In this document: in pieces, positions 16,460 through 21,486 of the stretch | How the letters are laid out: every line of letters starts with the position of its first letter | Numbering within the stretch: position 1 is the stretch's first letter | Assembly: GCA_040003255.1 (NCBI GenBank) | Contig: JBDUCV010000038.1 | Coordinates: 1 to 21,486, forward strand | Direction: 5' to 3' | Length of the DNA stretch: 21,486 bases | Source: JBDUCV01 sp040003255 | GTDB lineage: Bacteria; Actinomycetota; Actinomycetes; Mycobacteriales; Jatrophihabitantaceae | Program-made: the position numbers and the translations under genes | The notes under the pieces: model-generated | Told to the model about the DNA's origin: nothing | The model's database searches: none | Seen by the model: the letters and a program-made list of their open reading frames with translations, nothing else

Positions 16460-17587
16460 GTGCGTGAGGTCCTAACCGAACTCGAGTCCTGGTGGCGCGC
16501 GGGCCAGACTGTCGGCGTCGGCACCGTCGTTGGGACTTGGCGATCGGCGCCACGCCAGCCCGGCGCGTCGATGCTCGTAGGTCCGGACGGCAGCGCGGTC
16601 GGCAGCGTGTCCGGCGGCTGCGTCGAGGGCGCCGTGTACGACCTCGCCCAAACCGTCCGGGTGACCGGTAAGCCGTCGCTGCAGCACTACGGCGTGAGTG
16701 ACGATGACGCATACGCCGTCGGGTTGACCTGCGGCGGAAACATCGATTTGTTCGTCGAAGCGGTGAGTCGCAAGACGTTTCCGGAGCTGGGCGTGGTTGC
16801 GCAGCACATCCGCGACGGCTGGCCGGTCGCAGTCGCCACCCTGATCAGTGGTGTGGACGCGGACCGTCTCGGCAAGCGACTGATCGTGCGACCGGACGGT
16901 GCATTGGGATCGCTGGGGAGTGCCCGCTTGGACGACGCGGTGCGCGACGACGCGGAGGGAATGCTCTTACAGGGGCGAACTGGCATCGTCTACTACGGCC
17001 CGGACGGCGAGCGGCGCGGCGACGACATCGCAGTGTTCGTGTCCTCGTACGCGCCGCGGCCGCGGATGATTGTATTCGGCGCGATCGACTTCGCCGCCGC
17101 GGTGGCGCGCGTCGGTGCGTTCCTCGGCTACCGCGTCACCGTCTGCGACGCCCGCGCGGCGTTCGCCACCGCGAAGCGCTTCCCCGACGCGGACGAGGTC
17201 GTCGTCGAGTGGCCGCATCGCTACCTGAAAACCACCGACGTCGACTCGCGCACGGTGGTCTGCGTGCTCACCCACGATCCGAAGTTCGACGTACCGCTGC
17301 TCGAGATCGCGTTGCGCCTGCGAGTGGCCTACGTCGGCGCGATGGGCTCGCGTCGCACGAACGAAGATCGGCTGGCCAAGCTGCGCGAGCTCAACCTGAA
17401 CGACGACGAACTTGCCCGGCTACACGCGCCGATCGGTCTAGACGTCGGAGCGCGCACCCCCGAGGAGACCGCGGTGTCGGTCGCGGCAGAAATCGTCGCG
17501 ACGCGTTGGGGCGGTACCGGCGGCCAACTGCGGGCCCTCACCGGGCCGATCCATCACGTGGCTGATCAAGGTTTTCCACGTCATTGA
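16460..17587 (+). CDS. XdhC/CoxI family molybdoenzyme maturation protein
   Basis: A 375-residue two-domain XdhC/CoxI protein. The N-terminal XdhC_CoxI domain has GTVVGTWRSAPRQPGASMLV, GSVSGGCVEGAVYDLA and LTCGGNIDLFVE. The C-terminal Rossmann-like domain (from about 203) has RMIVFGAIDFAAAVARVGAFLGYRVTVCDAR, VCVLTHDPKFDVPLLEIAL, YVGAMGSRRTNEDR and ARTPEETAVSVAAEIVA. Family members bind molybdenum cofactor and help its sulfuration and insertion into xanthine or CO dehydrogenase. The start is GTG 16460. The upstream GGAGGTGATC (16446-16455) is an unusually long match to the 16S rRNA 3' end, so translation should be strong. It is divergent from the MocA-like gene. Confidence 0.93.
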   Translation: MREVLTELESWWRAGQTVGVGTVVGTWRSAPRQPGASMLVGPDGSAVGSVSGGCVEGAVYDLAQTVRVTGKPSLQHYGVSDDDAYAVGLTCGGNIDLFVEAVSRKTFPELGVVAQHIRDGWPVAVATLISGVDADRLGKRLIVRPDGALGSLGSARLDDAVRDDAEGMLLQGRTGIVYYGPDGERRGDDIAVFVSSYAPRPRMIVFGAIDFAAAVARVGAFLGYRVTVCDARAAFATAKRFPDADEVVVEWPHRYLKTTDVDSRTVVCVLTHDPKFDVPLLEIALRLRVAYVGAMGSRRTNEDRLAKLRELNLNDDELARLHAPIGLDVGARTPEETAVSVAAEIVATRWGGTGGQLRALTGPIHHVADQGFPRH

Positions 17588-17680
17588 CGAGAAATCTGAG
17601 TGGCCCAGGTGGCATGCGTCCGCTGACGTAGGGCGCTGCGGCCATCGGCATTGCGGGCGCGAAATCCTTTGCGCAGCCCA

Positions 17681-17709
17681 TTGACGGACCCGTGTGATCC
17701 GGCTAGCTT
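17681..17709 (+). promoter_or_regulatory. Sigma-70-type promoter for the small ORF-glycerate kinase unit
   Basis: TTGACG (17681-17686), a 17-bp spacer, then TAGCTT (17704-17709). This is a good housekeeping-type promoter by spacing and sequence, and the best one in the window. Transcription would start near 17716, about 60 nt before the small coding region at 17778. Upstream, 17588-17680 shows nothing recognisable. Confidence 0.6.
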
Positions 17710-17777
17710 GCCTGCGTACCGAGATCTTGCTTCCATAAGCGGGAGCGGGAGATCCCCGGCGGCAGGCGAAGAAACTG

Positions 17778-17930
17778 ATGGCAGAGTTCCGCGTCCCGGT
17801 CGTCGTCGAGGTCATTCTCGAGCGCGTCACGAACGTGTCGATGGGCACCGAGCTGGACAACGTCGTGGAGTTCGAGGATCTGGCGTTGCGGACGTCGGAC
17901 GCTCCGACTGCCATCGCGCTGCTCGACTGA
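17778..17930 (+). CDS. 50-residue small protein upstream of glycerate kinase
   Basis: The reading frame encodes 50 residues: MAEFRVPVVVEVILERVTNV, then SMGTELDNVVEFEDLALRTS and DAPTAIALLD. It is acidic and soluble, with no motif I know. Third codon positions are mostly G/C like the neighbours. Its stop lies 3 bp before the glycerate kinase ATG (TGATCGATG), and that ATG has no ribosome-binding site of its own, so the kinase probably depends on translation through this frame. A good promoter lies about 70 bp upstream. Its own ribosome-binding site is weak (AGGCGAAGAA). It could be a real small protein or a coupling leader peptide. Confidence 0.55.
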   Translation: MAEFRVPVVVEVILERVTNVSMGTELDNVVEFEDLALRTSDAPTAIALLD

Positions 17931-17933
17931 TCG

Positions 17934-19058
17934 ATGCGCGTGCTGCTGGCTCCGGACAAGTTCAAGGGTTCCGCGACTGCGTCGGAGGTATGCCAATTTC
18001 TGGCTGCCGGCATCAGGCAGCTGGTACCCGACGTGAACATCGACAGCGTCCCGATCGCTGACGGCGGCGACGGAACCGTCGACGCGGCAGTGGCGGCCGG
18101 CTTCGAAGCGGTGCCGGTGACCGTCACGGGACCGACCGGCGAGCCGGTGGATTGCGCGTACGCGCGACGCGGCGACGATGCCGTCGTCGAGCTCGCCAGC
18201 GCATGCGGGCTAGCGAAGCTGCCTGGCAATCGGCGTGACCCGCTGGGCGCCACGAGTCGAGGCGTGGGTGAGCTGCTGGCCGCCGCGTTGGATGCCGGCT
18301 GCCGTCGCATCGTCATGGGGATCGGAGGCAGTGCGAGCACCGACGGCGGGGCAGGCATGGCCCTTGCACTCGGCGTCCGGCTGGCAAACAGTACCGGGTC
18401 GTCGGCGCCGGCTGGCGGTGGCGGCCTGACCCAGGTGGCCCACCTCGATCTCGCCGACCTACATCCCGGCGTTCACGAGGCCGAGATCGTCGTCGCCTGC
18501 GACGTCGACAACCCGCTGTTCGGACCCCGCGGTGCCGCCGTTGTGTACGGCCCGCAAAAGGGCGCGACGCCAGACGAGGTGGCAGCCCTCGATGCCGCAC
18601 TGCGCCACTGGGCGACGGTAGTCGCGGCCACTACCGGCTCCGATTACGCAGCCGTCCTAGGCGCGGGTGCCGCAGGCGGCGTGGGGTTCGCCGCGGTCGC
18701 CCTGCTCGGCGCGACGCTGCGGCCGGGCATCGAACTATTGCTCGAGCTCGTCGGCTTCCCGGCGGCTCTCGGCGCCGCTGACCTGGTCGTCACGGGCGAG
18801 GGGTCGCTCGATGAGCAGACCCTGCACGGCAAGGCGCCCGCGGGGGTCGCCGCTGCCGCCCGGGCCGCGGGCGTGACGACGGTGGCCGTCGCGGGCCGAG
18901 TCACGCTATCCAGCGAGCGCCTCGCTGCGGCAGGGATCTCGGCTGCCTACCAGCTCACTGACATCGAACCAGATCCGGCGCGCTGCATGGCCGAGCCGGG
19001 ACCGCTGCTCGAGCAGCTCGCCGCCGGGCTTGCCAAGGATTGGATAGTGGGCCGGTGA
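17934..19058 (+). CDS. Glycerate kinase (GlxK family)
   Basis: A 374-residue kinase of the glycerate kinase type I family, which phosphorylates glycerate with ATP and feeds it to glycolysis. Family motifs are complete: LLAPDKFKGSATASEV at 4-19, IADGGDGTVDA at 41-51, IGGSASTDGGAGMALALG, VACDVDNPLFGPRGAAVVYGPQKGA, GAAGGVGFA and VVTGEGSLDEQTLHGKAP. Length is normal. ATG 17934 follows the upstream small frame by 3 bp with no clear ribosome-binding site, which suggests coupling. No glyoxylate or tartronate pathway genes are near. It converges on the VOC gene fragment 14 bp later. Confidence 0.94.
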   Translation: MRVLLAPDKFKGSATASEVCQFLAAGIRQLVPDVNIDSVPIADGGDGTVDAAVAAGFEAVPVTVTGPTGEPVDCAYARRGDDAVVELASACGLAKLPGNRRDPLGATSRGVGELLAAALDAGCRRIVMGIGGSASTDGGAGMALALGVRLANSTGSSAPAGGGGLTQVAHLDLADLHPGVHEAEIVVACDVDNPLFGPRGAAVVYGPQKGATPDEVAALDAALRHWATVVAATTGSDYAAVLGAGAAGGVGFAAVALLGATLRPGIELLLELVGFPAALGAADLVVTGEGSLDEQTLHGKAPAGVAAAARAAGVTTVAVAGRVTLSSERLAAAGISAAYQLTDIEPDPARCMAEPGPLLEQLAAGLAKDWIVGR

Positions 19059-19072
19059 GCCTGGGTTTACGC

Positions 19073-19273
19073 CTACGACGCCGGACCTGACCGCCGAATG
19101 TAGGCCACAACCCGGTACAGGCCCTGGACGGAGCCTGCCGCTTGGCTGTTCTGCATGATCGTGATCGAACATGCGGAGCCGGGCGGCGTCATTTGGACAA
19201 TTCGGAAGTCCTCGCCGGCGGCGAGCCTCACAGTCCAGGATGCAGCCTCTTCGTGGTACAGAACGATAAGCAT
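19073..19273 (-). pseudogene. VOC (glyoxalase-like) gene fragment
   Basis: A 66-codon minus-strand frame whose middle (19097-19240) reads GEDFRIVQMTPPGSACSI ... GSVQGLYRVVAYI. That is the internal signature of a common actinobacterial VOC/glyoxalase-like family (DFR.VQLTPPGSACSI ... PGSVQGL.LVV.DI). The usual N-terminal strand-helix (V.D..RA..FY...LGF) and everything after the VV.DI strand are missing. The frame ends in an early TAG after unrelated residues. Family length is about 120-140 residues, so about half is lost at both ends. It is probably a decayed remnant between glycerate kinase and the next small gene. A functional short protein is less likely. Confidence 0.6.
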
Positions 19274-19318
19274 CCGGCGACCGGGAATTCAGCGTGGGAC
19301 GGCGGTGGTCCGTTCCGC

Positions 19319-19324
19319 TATCGT
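19319..19324 (+). promoter_or_regulatory. Possible -10 element for leaderless small gene
   Basis: TATCGT ends 8 nt before ATG 19333, which itself has no ribosome-binding site. The spacing fits a leaderless transcript. No -35 seen. Confidence 0.3.
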
Positions 19325-19332
19325 GCCTCCGC

Positions 19333-19551
19333 ATGCGGGACGAGAAATGGATCGCCACCTTGCACGAGCCGCCCGCCGCGCTGACGGGCATCCCGGCTGT
19401 TTGGGGAAAGGTGGCCGGGGTCGTCCTCGGGCCATATCCGACGCGGGAGGACGCGGAGCGGGCAGCGCGTCGGGCGAGCGAGGGTCACGAGGTGAGGTAC
19501 GACGTCGCAGAAATTTCCGGTGACGACGATGAGTACGGCGGCGAGGCGTGA
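19333..19551 (+). CDS. Small protein of unknown function, 72 residues
   Basis: A 72-residue soluble protein, MRDEKWIATLHEPPAALTGI then a W-G-K-V strand, followed by GPYPTREDAERAARRASEGHEVRYDV and an acidic tail. The pattern of a strand beginning K-W-x-A, then G-P-(Y/F)-x-T-R-E-D-A-E, then a helix, is seen in many short actinobacterial proteins that process or sense unknown ligands; I cannot assign a family. No ribosome-binding site precedes ATG 19333, but TATCGT lies 8 nt upstream, so it may be leaderless. An in-frame ATG at 19294 is possible but less likely. A hairpin follows at 19596-19625. Confidence 0.6.
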   Translation: MRDEKWIATLHEPPAALTGIPAVWGKVAGVVLGPYPTREDAERAARRASEGHEVRYDVAEISGDDDEYGGEA

Positions 19552-19595
19552 CGGGGCAACCTCGTTGGGCCTAGCATCTTGAACCAGCTACCCGA

Positions 19596-19625
19596 CCACC
19601 CGACCCGTGCACCGGTCGAGGGTGG
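19596..19625 (+). terminator. GC-rich hairpin after the 72-residue gene
   Basis: CCACCC plus GACC (19596-19605) pairs with GGTC (19614-19617) and GGGTGG (19620-19625), with a 2-nt bulge and an 8-nt loop. It is a stable 10-bp stem in the 142-bp gap between the small gene and the VOC gene. No T-tract follows, so it may be a non-canonical terminator or part of the leader of the next gene. Confidence 0.35.
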
Positions 19626-19693
19626 GGCACCTAATCCGACCTAGAACGCGGGTCGCCCGAGGTTGAGATTGTGGTTCAGCGACGGAGGTTCCG

Positions 19694-20158
19694 ATGGCAA
19701 TTGTCAAGCCTATCCCCGATGGGTACCCGCAGCTCATCCCGTACCTGTTGGTGGACGGGGCCAGCGCCGCGATCGACTTCTACACGAAGGTTTTCGGCGC
19801 GAAGGAGCGACTGCGGATGCCGGGGCCTGAAGGCAAGATTGGCCACGCGGAGCTAGAGATCGGCGATTCACTGCTCATGCTCGCCGACGCCGTGCCGAAC
19901 ATGGGCGGCCAGACCCCGCAGAGCCTGGGTGGCACTACGGCCACGATGATGGTCTATGTCGAAGATGTCGATGCCGTATTCGATCGTGCGATCAAGGCCG
20001 GCGCGACCGAGGAACGCACGGTTGAGGACCAGTTCTACGGCGACCGGGCCGGCGAGTTTGTGGACCCCTTCGGACACAAGTGGTTTGTCGCGACCCATGT
20101 CGAGGATGTTCCGCCTGACGAGATGGCCAAGCGGGCGGCTGCAGCTATTGGTGGATGA
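19694..20158 (+). CDS. VOC family protein, PhnB/glyoxalase-like
   Basis: A 154-residue protein of the vicinal oxygen chelate superfamily. Two beta-alpha-beta-beta-beta modules are visible. The first is YLLVDGASAAIDFYTKVFGAKERLRM with GHAELEIGDSLLML; the second is MMVYVEDVDAVFDRAIKAGA with DRAGEFVDPFGHKWFVATH. The YxxxVFGA and DPFGHxW motifs are typical of PhnB-like members, which often lack a known substrate. The last 17 residues form a short helical tail. ATG 19694 follows GGAGG with 5-nt spacing. It is not closely similar to the VOC fragment at 19073-19273, so the two are not recent duplicates. Confidence 0.9.
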   Translation: MAIVKPIPDGYPQLIPYLLVDGASAAIDFYTKVFGAKERLRMPGPEGKIGHAELEIGDSLLMLADAVPNMGGQTPQSLGGTTATMMVYVEDVDAVFDRAIKAGATEERTVEDQFYGDRAGEFVDPFGHKWFVATHVEDVPPDEMAKRAAAAIGG

Positions 20159-20696
20159 CGGTCGAAGCCGAGCATGCGAACGATCGAACGCCGTCGTGCG
20201 CGGGGCTCCCGCCTCCCTGTCTACGGCATGGCCGCGGCGAGCGGCTGCACGCACACCTGCTATGCGCCAGGCGCTCGGTAGTGAACTCGCCCCGGCCTTG
20301 ACGATGGACGAGTTGCACGCCGCCGCGAGGGGCTGACCTGGACACCACTGAACTCGGAATTGATCATCTAGATGCGCAAAGACGGCGTGGTCGCGGCTAG
20401 CCCAGCGGGCGCGTAGAGCAGATCACCGATCTTTGCGTCGGTCGGTCCCACGGCGGCAAGGTGATTAGTTCATCGAAGTAGTAGCCGGGGTTCAGACCGT
20501 CTCGCATCCGCATTCGCACCGAATGTTCCTCGTCATCGACGCCCGCCTCTCTCGTGGTGGCGCGAACGATAGGCGGTACCGGCGAGTAGGGAGCAAACTG
20601 CCGGCAAGCGCGAAACTGGCCACGCGCAGCTGCGCACGGGGGCACCCGGCGGCGCCCTGTCCGGCCTCGCGGCAACGAGGATCCAGAGGAGGATCG
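20159..20696. other. 538-bp stretch without a convincing gene
   Basis: No frame here has family motifs. Two traces remain. A plus-strand frame ends in MRQALGSELAPALTMDELHA and stops at 20336. A minus-strand frame (20513 to 20397, 38 codons) reads MRMRDGLNPGYYFDELITLP and stops after a short tail, with GAGGAA about 13 nt upstream. Either could be a gene remnant or chance. The last part (20520-20696) should contain the cupin promoter, but no clear boxes are seen. Confidence 0.4.
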
Positions 20697-21182
20697 ATGA
20701 AGATCAGCAAACGCACCCGGCTGGTTAGTCTGATTGCGGCGACCGGTGCAGCCGCCACCGCCGTGACGATGGCACTCACCACAACGCCTGCACAGGGCAC
20801 ACCGTCTACGGGAACTGGCACCACGACGTTGCTCAGCCGAGCCACGCTCGCCAATCAGACGATTCTGAATACTCGCGCAGTCCAGCTTCACACGTTCCAG
20901 CCGGTCGATGTTGCGGTCTTCCACTCGGTCGTCGAGGCCGGCTGGACGTCGGGCTGGCACAGCCACCCCGGCCCGGTACTGGTCGCCGTCAAGTCCGGGT
21001 CGTTGCAGTTCAAGACGGCGAACTGCGCTACTACCACAGTCACTGCCGGACAGGTCTATCCGGAGGGAGCCGGCGTGCCGATTAAGGCGACGGCCCTCAC
21101 AGCCGCGGAGTGGTACACCACGATGCTCATACCCGCCGGTGCGAAGCCCAGAAACGACCAGCCCGGGGCGTGCGGGAGCTGA
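20697..21182 (+). CDS. Secreted cupin-domain protein
   Basis: A 161-residue protein with a Sec-type signal peptide: KISKRTR, then a hydrophobic Ala/Thr-rich core (about 9-28) and a likely cleavage near residue 34 (AQG). The mature part is a single cupin barrel. VVEAGWTSGWHSHPGPVLVAV gives metal-type His88 and His90, and GSLQF closes motif 1. The usual Glu of motif 1 is replaced by a hydrophobic residue. Motif 2 lies around AGQVYPEGAGVPIKATAL. Cys110 and Cys159 are the only cysteines and could form a disulfide outside the cell. There is no lipobox. ATG 20697 follows AGGAGG with 4-nt spacing. Substrate unknown. Confidence 0.85.
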   Translation: MKISKRTRLVSLIAATGAAATAVTMALTTTPAQGTPSTGTGTTTLLSRATLANQTILNTRAVQLHTFQPVDVAVFHSVVEAGWTSGWHSHPGPVLVAVKSGSLQFKTANCATTTVTAGQVYPEGAGVPIKATALTAAEWYTTMLIPAGAKPRNDQPGACGS

Positions 21183-21426
21183 TGGCGTCTCGGTGAAGAA
21201 GGTCACGCTCACTAGCCCGGGCTTCGTGGCAGCTCGACTGGTGTGGCGACGAGGACAGCTCACGCAAACCAGGAACGCTCCGTATTAGCCGACGGTGAAT
21301 CCGGCGGGCCGGCCGGGTGGCTGGCGGCGCCGAGGGCCGGGAGGTGGTTCTCGGCTGAGTGTGTCCATTCCGCGAGACGAGGCTCGCTCGGTCAGCATCG
21401 GATGAGCGCGGCTGGGGCCGCTGTGC
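21183..21426. other. Intergenic stretch before the window edge
   Basis: No reading frame with recognisable motifs and no clear terminator were found between the cupin gene and the putative partial gene at the edge. The sequence is G-rich on the plus strand from about 21298. Confidence 0.4.
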
Positions 21427-21486
21427 TCATGCCGGGCTGGGGGCGAGTTCGCCAGCGAACGCGCGCACGGCGCGGGCGAACGTGGC
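21427..21486 (-). CDS. Possible C-terminal end of a gene leaving the window
   Basis: On the minus strand the last 60 bases read as 19 codons and a TGA: ATFARAVRAFAGELAPSPA. Every codon but one ends in G or C, and the peptide looks like a normal Ala-rich helical C-terminus with a disordered tail. The 5' part is outside the window, so the product cannot be named. Confidence 0.35.
   Translation of the reverse strand, partial: ATFARAVRAFAGELAPSPA

Noticed and set aside
17438..18358. 306-codon minus-strand frame between xdhC and glycerate kinase
   Set aside because: Lies antisense to the kinase N-terminus and xdhC C-terminus; Ser/Thr-rich composition and no domain. It also opposes the good promoter at 17681-17709.
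18906..19391. 161-codon minus-strand frame overlapping the VOC fragment
   Set aside because: Different frame from the VOC-like residues and without motifs.
20397..21263. 288-codon minus-strand frame across the cupin gene
   Set aside because: Antisense to the cupin, which has a signal peptide, HxH motif and ribosome-binding site; only its last 38 codons are kept as a weak possible remnant.

Overview
The window is high-GC DNA with strong G/C third-codon bias, many GTG starts and an actinobacterial gene order, so it comes from an actinobacterium. The gene order mixes mycobacterial and streptomycete versions of the same locus. Left to right it has ahpE and a DUF3052 gene divergent from aceE (as around Rv2238c-Rv2241 in Mycobacterium tuberculosis), then a PucR-type regulator followed by fabD-fabH-acpP-fabF (as in Streptomyces coelicolor), then an accD6-type carboxyltransferase (as in mycobacteria). 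There is one beta-ketoacyl-ACP synthase gene and no kasB, which argues against a mycolic-acid producer. I cannot name the genus. No IS element, phage gene, CRISPR array or rRNA was seen.

Layout. 58-129: tRNA-Val(UAC), minus strand. 198-1034: SURF1-type oxidase assembly protein, convergent with the minus-strand pair ahpE (1037-1504) and DUF3052 (1518-1979). A short intergenic region with nested inverted repeats separates these from aceE (2120-4867). 4895-7649 is a compact minus-strand operon: PHP-domain protein, pirin, aldo/keto reductase. 7662-14169 is the type II fatty acid synthesis cluster: fasR-like activator, fabD, fabH, acpP, fabF, accD6-like, closed by a convergent DUF3145 gene (14177-14695). 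14836-15741 holds two divergent genes for a small unknown protein and a membrane-anchored DUF5666-like protein. 15849-17587 is a divergent pair for molybdenum-enzyme maturation (MocA-like and XdhC-like). 17681-19058 has a good promoter, a 50-residue small protein and a glycerate kinase. The right end (19073-21486) is looser: a VOC gene fragment, a small unknown gene, an intact VOC protein, a secreted cupin, and the possible C-terminus of a gene leaving the window.

How the genes work together. AceE makes acetyl-CoA from pyruvate as part of the pyruvate dehydrogenase complex. The AccD6-like subunit, with biotinylated alpha subunits encoded elsewhere, would carboxylate acetyl-CoA to malonyl-CoA. 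FabD moves malonyl to the ACP encoded here, FabH starts chains and FabF extends them, and the FasR-like protein probably activates the cluster. The most unusual item is FabD: after a complete malonyltransferase domain it carries about 76 extra residues that read as a biotinyl/lipoyl-like domain with Arg where the modified Lys should be. Next to a carboxyltransferase gene this suggests a non-catalytic docking module linking malonyl-CoA synthesis and use. That role is inference.
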